Below, in pieces: positions 53,428 through 62,441 of a stretch of DNA of 64,000 nucleotides; the stretch's first letter is position 1; each line of letters opens with the position of its first letter. The DNA is from an uncultured Pelagibacteraceae bacterium (GTDB lineage Bacteria; Pseudomonadota; Alphaproteobacteria; Pelagibacterales; Pelagibacteraceae). Under the pieces are notes generated by a model. The model saw nothing but the letters and a program-made list of their open reading frames with translations, did no database searches and was not told the DNA's origin. The stretch covers positions 54,691 through 118,690 of the forward strand of contig CACMOZ010000004.1 in NCBI GenBank assembly GCA_902615435.1. The letters are read 5' to 3'. The translations under genes were made by a program, and so were the position numbers.

Positions 53428-53715
53428 ATGTCACAGCCCGATCTAATCATTCACGACGAAAAAGATAACGTAGGAGTTGTTGTGATAGAAACCACTAAAA
53501 AGGGCCAAGATTGTAGCGCTTGGATAATGGAAAACGACAAAACCGTTAAAGTCCCATCAACAAACGATGTTCCTTTAGGACACAAAATAGCTCTAAAAGA
53601 CCTTAAGGTTGGAGATACAATTTTTAAATATGGACACGACATTGGAAAAGTAGTCAAAGAAATCAAAAAAGGTGAACATGTTCACGTTCACAATGTAAAA
53701 ACAAAAAAGTGGTAA
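53428..53715 (+). CDS. suyA: (R)-sulfolactate sulfo-lyase subunit alpha (SAF domain)
   Basis: A 95-residue SAF-domain protein like the N-terminal part of UxaA/altronate dehydratase. [19 protein letters not shown] near residue 9, [22 protein letters not shown] near 48 and [14 protein letters not shown] at the C-terminus are the family blocks. It is split from its large subunit, encoded 5 bp downstream, which is the SuyAB layout. SuyAB cleaves (R)-sulfolactate to pyruvate and sulfite; other split UxaA-type dehydratases are the alternative. Confidence 0.82.
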   Translation: MSQPDLIIHDEKDNVGVVVIETTKKGQDCSAWIMENDKTVKVPSTNDVPLGHKIALKDLKVGDTIFKYGHDIGKVVKEIKKGEHVHVHNVKTKKW

Positions 53716-53720
53716 AAAGA

Positions 53721-54887
53721 ATGGAAATTCCAAAAAGTTTTTTAGGTTATAAAAGAGAAAACGGAAGAGCCGGAACAAGAAATCACGTAATTATTCTTCC
53801 AGTAGATGATATTTCAAATGCTTGTGCTGAAGCAGTAGCAAACAATATAAAAGGAACGATCGCTTTGCCCCACTCCTATGGGAGATTACAATTCGGTGCA
53901 GATTTAGAATTACATTTTAGGACAATGATTGGTACGGGTAGAAATCCAAACGTTGCTGCTGTTATTGTTATCGGAATTGAGCCAAAGTGGACAAAAAAAA
54001 TTGTTGATGGAATTGCTGAAACAGGAAAACCAGTTGAAGGTTTTCACATAGAAAGAAGTGGAGACATACAAACAATAATGAAAGCATCAAAAAAAGCACA
54101 AGAATTTTCCATGTGGGCTTCTGAGAAACAAAGAGAAGAATGTCCAATGAGTGATTTATGGATATCAGTTAAATGTGGTGAGTCAGATACAACCTCAGGT
54201 CTTGCATCTAATCCAACTGTTGGAAATTTAATGGATAAACTAGAGCCATTAGGCGTTCATTTATGTTTTGGAGAAACTTCTGAACTAACAGGTGCAGAAC
54301 AAGTATGTGCCAAAAGAGGCGCAACTCCTGAAGCTCAGAAAAAATTTATGAAGACGTGGAGTGATTATAACGATTTTATTTTAAAAGAAGCAACTGATGA
54401 CTTATCAGAAAGTCAACCCACAGCAGGTAATATAGCAGGAGGACTAACTACAATTGAAGAAAAAGCTTTTGGAAATTTTCAAAAGATAGGGTCAAGAAAA
54501 TTTATTGATGTTTTAGAACCTGCTGAAGAACCAAAAAAAGGTAAAGGTTTATACTTTATGGACACTTCTTCTGCAGCAGCAGAATGTGTAACTTTACAAG
54601 CTGCTGGAGGATTTAATATTCATCTTTTTCCAACTGGACAAGGGAATATAATTGGTAATCCAATAGAACCAGTTGTTAAACTTACAGCAAATCCTTTGAC
54701 AGCAAAATTAATGAGCGAGCATGTAGATTGTGATGTCTCAAAAATTTTAACTAGAGAAATGAATCTTGATCAAGCAGGTGATAAACTAATTGAAACAACC
54801 TTAAAAGTTGCTAACGGTAGATTAACATGTGCTGAAGCTTTGGGTCATAGAGAGTTTGTTATGACTAAGCTTTATCGAAGTGCCTAA
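53721..54887 (+). CDS. suyB: (R)-sulfolactate sulfo-lyase subunit beta (UxaA/GarD family)
   Basis: A 388-residue UxaA-family protein: [22 protein letters not shown] near residue 6, [22 protein letters not shown] near 37, [19 protein letters not shown] near 77 and [15 protein letters not shown] near 151, with Cys and His that bind iron in related dehydratases. The ATG at 53721 gives the normal SuyB size; a GTG at 53709 would overlap suyA. Sulfite released here joins that from Xsc. The neighbouring xsc and Apr genes support sulfolactate over altronate or galactarate. Confidence 0.83.
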   Translation: MEIPKSFLGYKRENGRAGTRNHVIILPVDDISNACAEAVANNIKGTIALPHSYGRLQFGADLELHFRTMIGTGRNPNVAAVIVIGIEPKWTKKIVDGIAETGKPVEGFHIERSGDIQTIMKASKKAQEFSMWASEKQREECPMSDLWISVKCGESDTTSGLASNPTVGNLMDKLEPLGVHLCFGETSELTGAEQVCAKRGATPEAQKKFMKTWSDYNDFILKEATDDLSESQPTAGNIAGGLTTIEEKAFGNFQKIGSRKFIDVLEPAEEPKKGKGLYFMDTSSAAAECVTLQAAGGFNIHLFPTGQGNIIGNPIEPVVKLTANPLTAKLMSEHVDCDVSKILTREMNLDQAGDKLIETTLKVANGRLTCAEALGHREFVMTKLYRSA

Positions 54888-55285
54888 TGTCTTCAAGTTC
54901 CGAAGACTGTATATTCTGTAATAAAACAAATTGTAAAGTAATCTCGTCAACAAAATATTTTTTTATAATTCGAGATACTGCATATCCTGTCACAAAACAT
55001 CATACTTTAATTATTACAAACAGACACGTTGGTGATTATTTTGATTTAAGTAAAGAAGAGATTAACGATTTAGATGAGATTTTAAAAAATCAAAAAAAAG
55101 AATTAAAAAAATTAGATAAAGAAATAAGTGCCTTTAATGTTGGTGTTAATGTGGGTAAAGATGCTGGCCAATCAATTATGCACTGTCACATTCATTTAAT
55201 TCCTAGAAGAAAAGGAGATGTAGAGGATCCTAGAGGTGGTGTAAGAGGTGTAATACCTGAAAAACAAAAATACAAAAGAAAATAA
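54887..55285 (+). CDS. HIT-family nucleotide hydrolase/transferase
   Basis: A 132-residue HIT protein with CIFCNKTNC (zinc-type Cys pair) at residues 8-16 and the histidine triad H99-C-H101-I-H103 (MHCHIHLIPRR). Members cleave AMP from substrates such as Ap(n)A and AMP-lysine; some act on adenylyl sulfate. Its place directly after suyB (1-bp overlap), near AprBA, makes a role in APS turnover worth considering, though a housekeeping Hint function is possible. Confidence 0.88.
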   Translation: MSSSSEDCIFCNKTNCKVISSTKYFFIIRDTAYPVTKHHTLIITNRHVGDYFDLSKEEINDLDEILKNQKKELKKLDKEISAFNVGVNVGKDAGQSIMHCHIHLIPRRKGDVEDPRGGVRGVIPEKQKYKRK

Positions 55286-56389
55286 TTACTTGACTGGAAA
55301 TTTAACTTCTTCTTGTTTTGGTTTCTTATATCTTAAATCATGAATAATTTTTCTAATCCATGCCATTAATGCACCAAGTACAACTGCAAGAATTATTGCA
55401 AAGGCTCCATATAAAAATGGTACGTCATTTGACATTTTAATAATAAATTCTGCTAAGCTGTTCAACTCTGGTGTTTTAACTTTACTTCCATTAAACTCTG
55501 TTTTTTTTCTAAAGAAAGAGTCGTAGGCAATTGCTATAGCAACAGTTATTAAAAGCATTGCAAATAAAGATTTAAGCTCGTTGCTATTTAAAAATTGACC
55601 AATCTTTTGACCTACTTGAACCCCAACAATTGAACCTAAAATTAAAGGAACTACTAGAAACAAATCAATTGTTCCATAGTTAAAAGAATGTAAAATTGTT
55701 ACTACAGCACTAATAAATACAGTAACAAACAACGAGGTCCCCGGAATTAATTTTACAGGCATTCCTATAATATAAATCATTGCAGGCACCATTAAGAACG
55801 CACCTCCTATTCCCATCATTGATGCTACAAATCCAACGACAAATCCTAATAAAATTGGAGTGAACGCACTTTCATACAATCTAGATTTATTAAACCTCAT
55901 TCTTAAAGGAAGACCTTGTAACCAATTATGATCGTGTAATTTTTTTTTTGCACTTATTTTAGATTTTAAACGATTTCTTTCTTTTATACCTTCAATTAAC
56001 ATTAATGTGCCAACAATTGCTAAAAGATACATGTATAATAAAGAGATTATTAAACTTATTTTTCCTATTTCTGAAAAAAAAGTAAACGTCATTATTCCGA
56101 TGATAGTTCCAACTACACCCCCTGAAACAATCATTAAACCCATCTTGTAGTCTAAAGTTTTCTTATACCAGTGAGTAAGAGAACCAGATACTGAAGTAGC
56201 AAGAATGTTGTTAACTTCATTTGGAACTGCATATACTGGAGGTATGCCCATAAAAATTAAAAATGGTGTCATCAAGAATCCTCCTCCAACACCAAAAAGT
56301 CCTGATAAAACTCCAACAGCCAAACTTAAAAATAATAAAAGAAAAATATCTATGTTTACTTGGGCAATAGGAAGATAAATTTCGAGCAT
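55286..56389 (-). CDS. tauE: sulfite exporter TauE/SafE family protein
   Basis: A 367-residue membrane protein with two related halves: SGLFGVGGGFLMTPFLIFMGIPP near residue 30 and ASMMGIGGAFLMVPAMIYIIGMP near 190 are the family glycine-rich repeats. About eight spans plus a C-terminal extra span (about 330-350). The extra N- and C-terminal extensions are longer than the 250-residue core. Following AprA and facing the sulfonate genes, it should export sulfite or another sulfur oxyanion. The substrate is inferred. Confidence 0.85.
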   Translation of the reverse strand: MLEIYLPIAQVNIDIFLLLFLSLAVGVLSGLFGVGGGFLMTPFLIFMGIPPVYAVPNEVNNILATSVSGSLTHWYKKTLDYKMGLMIVSGGVVGTIIGIMTFTFFSEIGKISLIISLLYMYLLAIVGTLMLIEGIKERNRLKSKISAKKKLHDHNWLQGLPLRMRFNKSRLYESAFTPILLGFVVGFVASMMGIGGAFLMVPAMIYIIGMPVKLIPGTSLFVTVFISAVVTILHSFNYGTIDLFLVVPLILGSIVGVQVGQKIGQFLNSNELKSLFAMLLITVAIAIAYDSFFRKKTEFNGSKVKTPELNSLAEFIIKMSNDVPFLYGAFAIILAVVLGALMAWIRKIIHDLRYKKPKQEEVKFPVK

Positions 56390-56428
56390 TAATGTAAGGA
56401 GTATGCCTGAAATATTAAGTTGTCAATC

Positions 56429-56779
56429 TTAATAAATTGTAGCTCCAAAAACTTTTACCAGACCATCTTCTTCACCTAAAACTAGCCTACCTAGAAATTC
56501 TCCAGGCATTGTTTGGCTTGTTTGTTTATAAAGAACAGTAATAAATTGATTTCTTCTAATTGTACCTAAAAACTCTTGTTTCTCTGAGAGGCTTGTAAGT
56601 AGTTTATTGTTAGCCCACTGTTTTCCAAGTTCAACTTCATTTGCTCCATAAAGCATTTGTGATGAAAAGTCTTTTGTGAACCCTCCATAGTCTTTAATAT
56701 TTGATGATTTAACTAAATTATCCCAAATCGGCTGAGCAATATCTCTTATCTCTGTGTCGGATTTTTCTAATAACTTCAT
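56429..56779 (-). CDS. conserved-looking protein of unknown function, downstream of aprA
   Basis: A 116-residue soluble protein (MKLLEKSDTEIRDIAQPIWDN start; GKQWANNKLLTSLSEKQEF near residue 53; LGRLVLGEEDGLVKVFGATI at the end). The beta-rich C-terminus and helix-rich N-terminus do not match a family I know. It is 6 bp after aprA in the same operon, so a link to APS reductase (assembly, sulfite binding or monitoring) is the best guess. Confidence 0.6.
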   Translation of the reverse strand: MKLLEKSDTEIRDIAQPIWDNLVKSSNIKDYGGFTKDFSSQMLYGANEVELGKQWANNKLLTSLSEKQEFLGTIRRNQFITVLYKQTSQTMPGEFLGRLVLGEEDGLVKVFGATIY

Positions 56780-56785
56780 TAAGCT

Positions 56786-58645
56786 TTATGAAGCTTTCTT
56801 TTCCTTCTTTTCGTCTACAATGTGATAAACAGGAACTTTCTCCATTGTGAACTTTTTAGTTTTAGGGTCTCTTCTAGAAACAGTTAAACAATGCCAATTA
56901 TCATCATCGAGTTTTAAATGATCGCCTCTGTAATAGTAACCCGGCCATCTAGTTTCCTCTCTGAATTTCGTATGCTCAGTTACACATTGTGATGTAATAG
57001 TTCTGTGTTTTAATTCCCATGCTCTCATAAGTTGATGGTAATCTTCAGCTCCAACATTTTCTAAATCTTCTTCTAACCATTTTAATAATTCTAAGCCTCT
57101 ATTAAGCATATTCTCATTGGTCATATAATTTGTAGCTATTCCTCCGACATACTCATCCATAATTCTTTGTAGTCTTTGTAGCCCTTGAATAGGAGAAATA
57201 TAGCTTGGTGAAACAGTTCCGCCTGTTATTTCATTTCTTCCTACCGTGTAATTTTCTAATGGTTTGTAAATAACCTCTTTTAAATCTTTGTATTGCTTTT
57301 CACTTACTTTAATTCCATCTGCTTTTTTATCTTCGATGTATTTAACAGCAGCTTTTGCAGCTAATCTTCCTTCTGTGAAAGAGCCAGAAGAAAATTTATG
57401 TGCACTTCCACCTACAGTGTCCCCCGCACCAAATAATCCATCAACAGTTAACATTCTGTTATACCCCCAAAAATATTCTGGAGGAGATAAATCTTCTGGT
57501 CCGCTTACCCAAGCTCCAGAACATGTTGCGTGTGAACCCATAACATAAGGTTCAGAAGTTGTAAGTTCTGGGTTTGTATATTTTGGATCAATGTTTTGTG
57601 AAGCCCATACAACAGCCTGACCAACTGTCATTCCTAAGAAGTTTTCCCATCCTACAGTTTCTAAATGAGGATCTTGGAACGCTTCTTTAGTCACCATGTG
57701 AATTGGTCCTCCACCAGCTTGTACTTCTTGAATAAAAGCATGATTTCTTAAACAAGTTGGTGTTGGGTGGTGATCAATGTACTCTCCTACTAAAGATTTA
57801 GTTTGGTCGTACCATTTTTTTTCGTAATTCTCGCCATTTGCGTTTTGGGTGTAAGTTTTTAAATGTAAGAAGTAAGCTCCAACTGGACCATAGCCATCTT
57901 TAAATCTACATAAGACTATTCTATTTTCCATTTGAGTCATCTTAGCTCCGACAGCTATTGGAAGTGCATAAGCAGAACCGTTACTCCAAGGAGCGTACCA
58001 AGTTCTTCCCATTCCTTCACCAACTGCTCTAGGTTTGAAAATGTGTGAAGCCCCACCTGCTGCAACAATTACAGCTTTAGCTTTAAACACATGATAGTCA
58101 CCAGTTCTCATATTAAAACCAACTGCTCCACCTATTCTATTTTCCTTTTCATCATCCATTAAAAGATGAGTAATCATTATTCTGTTATAAATTTTGTTGG
58201 CAGATTTTTTTGCTGCCTCGGCAACGATAGGTTTATAGCTTTCACCGTGTATCATGATTTGCCATTTACCTTCTCTTAAATATCTTCCAGTTTTTTCATT
58301 CTTCATCATAGGTAAACCCCATTCATCAAACATATGAACTGTAGAATCTACGTGACGAGCCATGTCATAACCTAAATCTTCTCTTACCATTCCCATTAGA
58401 TCATTTCGTGCGTATCTAACGTGATCTTCAGGTTGGTTTTCATCCCACTGCATTCCCATATAGCAATTGATTGCATAAAGACCTTGCGCAACAGCTCCGC
58501 TTCTGTCGATATTAGCTTTTTCAACACAAACTATTTTTAAATCTCTTCCCCAGTGTCTAGATTCGAATGTAGCCCCTGTTCCGGCCATTCCTCCGCCGAT
58601 AATTAGAATATCACTCTCTTCAACATGAGTTTTTACATTAGCCAT
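56786..58645 (-). CDS. aprA: adenylylsulfate reductase, alpha subunit
   Basis: A 619-residue flavoprotein of the fumarate reductase/succinate dehydrogenase flavoprotein superfamily. FAD binding is by ILIIGGGMAGTGATFESRHW near residue 13 and AKAVIVAAGGASHIFKPRA near 189; the substrate region NRIVLCRFKDGYGPVGAYFLHLKTY near 243 and the C-terminal GLFGAGDTVGGSAHKFSSGSF near 410 match AprA. With AprB it interconverts sulfite + AMP and APS. In this heterotroph it should run in the oxidative direction, detoxifying sulfite from sulfonate breakdown. It overlaps aprB by 1 bp. Confidence 0.93.
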   Translation of the reverse strand: MANVKTHVEESDILIIGGGMAGTGATFESRHWGRDLKIVCVEKANIDRSGAVAQGLYAINCYMGMQWDENQPEDHVRYARNDLMGMVREDLGYDMARHVDSTVHMFDEWGLPMMKNEKTGRYLREGKWQIMIHGESYKPIVAEAAKKSANKIYNRIMITHLLMDDEKENRIGGAVGFNMRTGDYHVFKAKAVIVAAGGASHIFKPRAVGEGMGRTWYAPWSNGSAYALPIAVGAKMTQMENRIVLCRFKDGYGPVGAYFLHLKTYTQNANGENYEKKWYDQTKSLVGEYIDHHPTPTCLRNHAFIQEVQAGGGPIHMVTKEAFQDPHLETVGWENFLGMTVGQAVVWASQNIDPKYTNPELTTSEPYVMGSHATCSGAWVSGPEDLSPPEYFWGYNRMLTVDGLFGAGDTVGGSAHKFSSGSFTEGRLAAKAAVKYIEDKKADGIKVSEKQYKDLKEVIYKPLENYTVGRNEITGGTVSPSYISPIQGLQRLQRIMDEYVGGIATNYMTNENMLNRGLELLKWLEEDLENVGAEDYHQLMRAWELKHRTITSQCVTEHTKFREETRWPGYYYRGDHLKLDDDNWHCLTVSRRDPKTKKFTMEKVPVYHIVDEKKEKKAS

Positions 58646-59115
58646 TAATAATAAACGCCTTTTTTAAATGAATCTTTGCTTACAGTAGGAAGATCTCCAT
58701 CAATGTTTAAACCTTTTGGCTCTGTGTAAAGTCTTTGAGTAGTTATTTCGCCTTGATTTGGTTTATCCTCTTCGGCAAGTTTTGGAATGAATTTACCCCA
58801 AGGTTTAGTTGTTATCGGTGAAACGAAATTTTTCTCTGTGCCATTTCTAAACTTAATTCTCCATGAAATAGTTCCTTTTTCCTCTTCTCTTCTAACTCTT
58901 ACGCTATGCCCCATTGGAGCAAAGTCAGCATATCCTCTTACATCGATTGCATGATTGGGACAAGCTTTTACACATGAATAACATTCCCAACAAAAGTTAG
59001 GTTCAATGTTTTTTGCTCGTCTGATTGTTTCATCAATATGCATAATATCTGATGGACAAATATCTACGCAGTGTCCGCAGCCATCGCATCTAGTCATGTA
59101 TACAAAAGTTGACAT
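58645..59115 (-). CDS. aprB: adenylylsulfate reductase, beta subunit
   Basis: A 156-residue iron-sulfur protein with two 4Fe-4S motifs: CDGCGHCVDICPSDIMHID near residue 10 and CWECYSCVKACPNHAIDVRG near 42. The C-terminal tail wraps AprA in known structures. It passes electrons between AprA and a membrane partner, here presumably AprM. Confidence 0.94.
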   Translation of the reverse strand: MSTFVYMTRCDGCGHCVDICPSDIMHIDETIRRAKNIEPNFCWECYSCVKACPNHAIDVRGYADFAPMGHSVRVRREEEKGTISWRIKFRNGTEKNFVSPITTKPWGKFIPKLAEEDKPNQGEITTQRLYTEPKGLNIDGDLPTVSKDSFKKGVYY

Positions 59116-59155
59116 AAATTATTTTTCTCCCTTTAAGTTTAATAACATAAATTTC

Positions 59156-59950
59156 CTAATAATGCTTTGGTTGTTCTCTTTTAATTCCTAGTCCAAATTG
59201 CTCTGGAGCATCAGCGGGTGGTGGCAAATTGTCTCTAGAACCATCAGCTTCTGCTAAATTTTTTTGAATCGCTGCACCAGGTTTATAAAACATATGAGCA
59301 AATTTAGACCAATAAACTCCTCCAAATAAAACTAAATTTGAAACAATAAATAAAATTAAAAATAAATAACTAAGACCAGTCATACCAGAATACTGTGTGT
59401 ACGACCAAGCTAAACCGAATGTTGCGCAAGCTAATAATGCTAAAACAAATAAATCTGCTTTAATAATTCTATACCAAGGATGTGCTTCTGCAGACACATC
59501 AACTCTTAAAAAAAACCAAAACCAATATCCACCCATACAAGTTAAAATTGCACCTATGTGCCATAAAGCTGTTAAGGTTGATGGAGTTTCAATACCAACT
59601 GATGAATAGGAAAAAATTAAAATAGCTGAACAAATCCAAAAGATTATTGTTCCGTACATGCCTAAAACATGTGCTAACCTTCTTTTACCCCATCCAAGTT
59701 CTGAAGTTGTTGCAATATCATGGGCAACGGTTTTTAAAATAACCGCAGTTCTTTTTCCAGTTGTTAATTCAACTTGAGCATTTTTTTTTGCTTTTTTTGC
59801 ATTTTCAAAAAAATATTTTACATTCTTCTTATGAACAATGTCGACTAACACGCCAACTAAAGTGAGTACAGCCATAGCAATGACAAATCCTTGCATTGCA
59901 ATTGCTGGGACTATTTCTGCTAGAGTTGAAAATGGATTGTTAGTTATCAT
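59156..59950 (-). CDS. aprM: AprM-like membrane anchor/electron-transfer subunit
   Basis: A 264-residue membrane protein with about five spans, beginning MITNNPFSTLAEIVPAIAMQG. The block GWGKRRLAHVLGMYGTIIFWICSAIL near residue 100 contains conserved-looking His, and GAILTCMGGYWFWFFLRVDVSAEAHPW near 141 more. AprM replaces the QmoABC complex in some sulfur-oxidising bacteria and delivers electrons from AprBA to quinones. It lies 40 bp upstream of aprB on the same strand. Confidence 0.82.
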   Translation of the reverse strand: MITNNPFSTLAEIVPAIAMQGFVIAMAVLTLVGVLVDIVHKKNVKYFFENAKKAKKNAQVELTTGKRTAVILKTVAHDIATTSELGWGKRRLAHVLGMYGTIIFWICSAILIFSYSSVGIETPSTLTALWHIGAILTCMGGYWFWFFLRVDVSAEAHPWYRIIKADLFVLALLACATFGLAWSYTQYSGMTGLSYLFLILFIVSNLVLFGGVYWSKFAHMFYKPGAAIQKNLAEADGSRDNLPPPADAPEQFGLGIKREQPKHY

Positions 59951-60002
59951 TGAGCTTTTATATATAGGCGTATTTTAGAGGTCAAGTGAGAATGCCTGTC
60001 AA

Positions 60003-60383
60003 TTATTTGAGTTTACCCTCTTTTCTCATCTGTTCTCTGATTTTTGTTGCTGAAATCTGCTGTGTTTTTTCATCTAAAACAATCTCTTCTATTTTATAAC
60101 CAACGCCTCTACCGTAACAAATATTAGTTATATTGGGAACTAAAGTGACTTGAATTCTATTTTTATAATCTTTAAGTGCCTCAAAAATATTTTTTTTAAC
60201 AGTTTCAAAGTCAAATGGATTATCATCAACACCTTTTACATCTCGTACCATAATATTTACCTGCCCGGTTTTTTTTAAAGTTTCTTCAAAAAGTTTTTGG
60301 TGCCCTGCATGCCAAGGTTGCCAACGACCAAGCATTTGTGCAGTGGGATGTTTGTTATCCCACTTGTGATTATCATTTTTCAT
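60003..60383 (-). CDS. small HxGH nucleotidyltransferase-superfamily protein
   Basis: A 126-residue Rossmann-like nucleotidyltransferase with HxGH as H25-A-G-H28 (GRWQPWHAGHQK) and the C-terminal KMSKS-like ISATKIREQMR at residues 110-120. This chemistry is shared by NMN/pantetheine-P adenylyl-, CTP-cytidylyl- and ATP-sulfurylase-like enzymes. The length resembles small cytidylyl-/adenylyltransferases. It sits 53 bp upstream of aprM in the same orientation, so an APS-related role is possible; nothing in the sequence proves it. Confidence 0.75.
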   Translation of the reverse strand: MKNDNHKWDNKHPTAQMLGRWQPWHAGHQKLFEETLKKTGQVNIMVRDVKGVDDNPFDFETVKKNIFEALKDYKNRIQVTLVPNITNICYGRGVGYKIEEIVLDEKTQQISATKIREQMRKEGKLK

Positions 60384-60406
60384 TAAAATGTTGAACTTTA
60401 CTTATT

Positions 60407-61078
60407 CTAAGCAGCAATATTTTCAAGTTTATGCTTTGAAGTCATGCCACTTAAAAAATTCCAAAGATATCTAGCTGTTAGCAAAGATGCTACTTCGGCT
60501 TTTTCTTGCTCTTCTTTTGATAAACTATCTAATAATTTCTCACATTCCGCCCTATGTATTACATCAGCAGATTTGTGTGCTTCGAAAAATTCCAGCCCTT
60601 CCTTAGAACTTACACCATAGAATTTTTTTAATCCTTGGATTTTTGTTTCAGCAATTTCAGGAATTTGTCTTTCATAAGTGTACAAAGACGCAAGCCCTTC
60701 AGCATAAGATTTTCTTGCCTGAGAAAAAAAGTTATCAATCATATCTTTGGTAAACCAATCAAGTTTAACTTTTTCAATCTCTTTTTCATCTGCTCCAAGT
60801 GCTTTTGCAAAATTCTTCCATAATTTAGGATGGTCACCATCTTTATTTTCTTCATCTTGCAAATTTTCCAAAAGAATTCTTCTTTTCTCTAGGTCTTCAC
60901 AAATTGAATGCGTTGCACTTATGTATCTCGGAAATGCTTTTACGTGCTGATAATATTGCTCAGCATAATCTTTGATAATTTCTCTATTTAACTTTCCTTC
61001 GTTCCAATAAATTTGATAAAATGGATGTTTTAGTAAATGATATCTATCTAATTTATCGCCCAACTCTTTTGAAAACAT
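60407..61078 (-). CDS. CADD-like heme-oxygenase-fold di-metal enzyme (folate/pABA-related)
   Basis: A 223-residue TenA/PqqC-fold protein closest in pattern to chlamydial CADD. DYAEQYYQHVKAFPRYISATHS at residues 37-58 and LASLYTYERQIPEI are family blocks. The proposed metal ligands E76, H83, E136, H168, D172 and H175 are all present, as are Y21 (the Tyr that CADD is thought to consume) and K146 (the Lys proposed to donate nitrogen). This set points to self-sacrificing p-aminobenzoate formation rather than PQQ ring closure. No pqq genes are present. A good ribosome site (AAAGGAGC) precedes the ATG. Confidence 0.8.
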   Translation of the reverse strand: MFSKELGDKLDRYHLLKHPFYQIYWNEGKLNREIIKDYAEQYYQHVKAFPRYISATHSICEDLEKRRILLENLQDEENKDGDHPKLWKNFAKALGADEKEIEKVKLDWFTKDMIDNFFSQARKSYAEGLASLYTYERQIPEIAETKIQGLKKFYGVSSKEGLEFFEAHKSADVIHRAECEKLLDSLSKEEQEKAEVASLLTARYLWNFLSGMTSKHKLENIAA

Positions 61079-61220
61079 TATTGCTCCTTTTGTTATTTTG
61101 AAGTCTAATGACTAATTATAGAATATTTGAATAAAAAATTATCCACACTTTTTAGTTGAATAATTTAAATGTTCACGTTTTGATTCACTTTTGATTCACT
61201 TAGGGACTCAAAATACAACT
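61079..61220. other. intergenic region with DnaA-box matches and a tandem repeat
   Basis: A 142-bp AT-rich spacer between two co-oriented genes. It has the exact DnaA consensus TTATCCACA at 61139-61147, with a second exact copy, same orientation, at 61231-61239 in the 3' end of the MFS gene. Between them two weaker TGATTCACT matches sit at 61181 and 61192. It must also hold the promoter of the CADD operon. No further genes seen. Confidence 0.5.
61178..61199 (+). repeat. tandem 11-bp direct repeat
   Basis: TTTTGATTCAC occurs twice back to back (61178-61188 and 61189-61199); an imperfect inverted copy, GACTCAAAA, follows at 61205-61213. The 11-bp phase matches about one helical turn. Confidence 0.8.
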
Positions 61221-62441
61221 TTAGATAGTGTTATCCACACGTTGAATTTTTCTCTCATCAATCGGAAAATGAACAATAGTTGCAAAGATTGATAGACCTA
61301 TGGCCATGTACCAAGCATAATCATAACTTCCATAAGTATCAAAGAAATAACCACCAAGAAATGCTCCAGCAAAAGCACCAAATTGATGGCATAAAAAAAC
61401 AATTCCAAATAAGGTGCTTAAATATTTGGTGCCAAAAATTTGGGCAACTATTCCGTTTGTTGGAGGAACTGTAGAAAGCCATAAAAGTCCAAAAGTAATT
61501 CCAAAAATAATTGAGTTTAATAAAGACGGTGGAGAAAAAATGAATATACAAATGCTAATAGCTCTTAATGTGTAAAGAATGCATAAGAGATTTTTTTTCT
61601 TATATTTTGTCCCTAAATATCCCATACCTAAAGTGCCAAAAATATTAAAAAATCCTATTAACGCTAAAATTATTGTAGCAGACCATCCGCCCATACCCCT
61701 ATCTTGCATATAACCAGGGATATGAGTTCCTACTAATGTAATTTGAAAACCACAAACAAAAAAACCTAAAACTAATAAAACATAACCTTTATGAGAAAAA
61801 GCTTCTTTTATTGCGGATATGAAGGTTTGATCTCTATCAGCTTGCGAGGAATTTAAAATAGTTTTTGATGGAAATAAAAAAAGAGAAGCCAAAAGACCTA
61901 AGGCTATAAAATACATAAAATATTTAAGAGTTTGTTCCCACCCAACTATTCCAAGACTATATTTTGTTAATAACGGAGATAAAAAATAACCAACTGAAGC
62001 TGCAGCTGTCACAATACCAGTCGCAATAGTTCTACTCTCATTTGGAAAATGTTTTCCTACTTCAGAGACGGGGACACCAATCGCTGTAGCTCCTAAAGCT
62101 ATACCTACTAAAACACCAAGACTTATCTGAAAAAAAATGCCAGTATTAGGTCCTGCATAAAGCATATAAACACCCAAACCGAATATTATAAAACCTATGA
62201 ACACTGCTTTATTTCCACCAAGTTTATCAGCTATTAAACCAAATATTGGAGCAAACGCTCCCCAAAAGAGCATTTGAATACCTATTGCCAAACCAAATTC
62301 TGTTCTTGTTGCCCCAAGACCTTTTTCAAAATCTTCAAAAAATAAACCAAAAGTTTGTCTTAAGCCCATTGAAATTAAAATAATACTGCAAGCTGAAACT
62401 AAAACTATAAGAGCAAGTCTGTTAGGAATAAAATTAAACAT
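61221..62441 (-). CDS. major facilitator superfamily transporter (OFA-like)
   Basis: A 406-residue, 12-span MFS protein. The loop 2-3 signature appears as GLIADKLGGNKAVFIG near residue 63, and GMGYLGTKYKKKN near 271 is its mirror in the second half. IVTAAASVGYFLSPLL near 143 and WLSTVPPTNGIVAQIFG near 318 resemble monocarboxylate or oxalate/formate-type porters. It is translationally coupled to the upstream PLP lyase (TAATG). The substrate is unknown. Confidence 0.8.
   Translation of the reverse strand: MFNFIPNRLALIVLVSACSIILISMGLRQTFGLFFEDFEKGLGATRTEFGLAIGIQMLFWGAFAPIFGLIADKLGGNKAVFIGFIIFGLGVYMLYAGPNTGIFFQISLGVLVGIALGATAIGVPVSEVGKHFPNESRTIATGIVTAAASVGYFLSPLLTKYSLGIVGWEQTLKYFMYFIALGLLASLFLFPSKTILNSSQADRDQTFISAIKEAFSHKGYVLLVLGFFVCGFQITLVGTHIPGYMQDRGMGGWSATIILALIGFFNIFGTLGMGYLGTKYKKKNLLCILYTLRAISICIFIFSPPSLLNSIIFGITFGLLWLSTVPPTNGIVAQIFGTKYLSTLFGIVFLCHQFGAFAGAFLGGYFFDTYGSYDYAWYMAIGLSIFATIVHFPIDERKIQRVDNTI

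Noticed and set aside
56786..59115. Dissimilatory sulfate reduction
   Set aside because: AprBA is present, but no dsr, qmo or sat genes are seen, and the setting is sulfite-producing sulfonate use; the oxidative direction is far more likely.
60407..61078. PqqC (PQQ biosynthesis)
   Set aside because: No other pqq genes; the residue pattern and the Tyr/Lys pair follow CADD.
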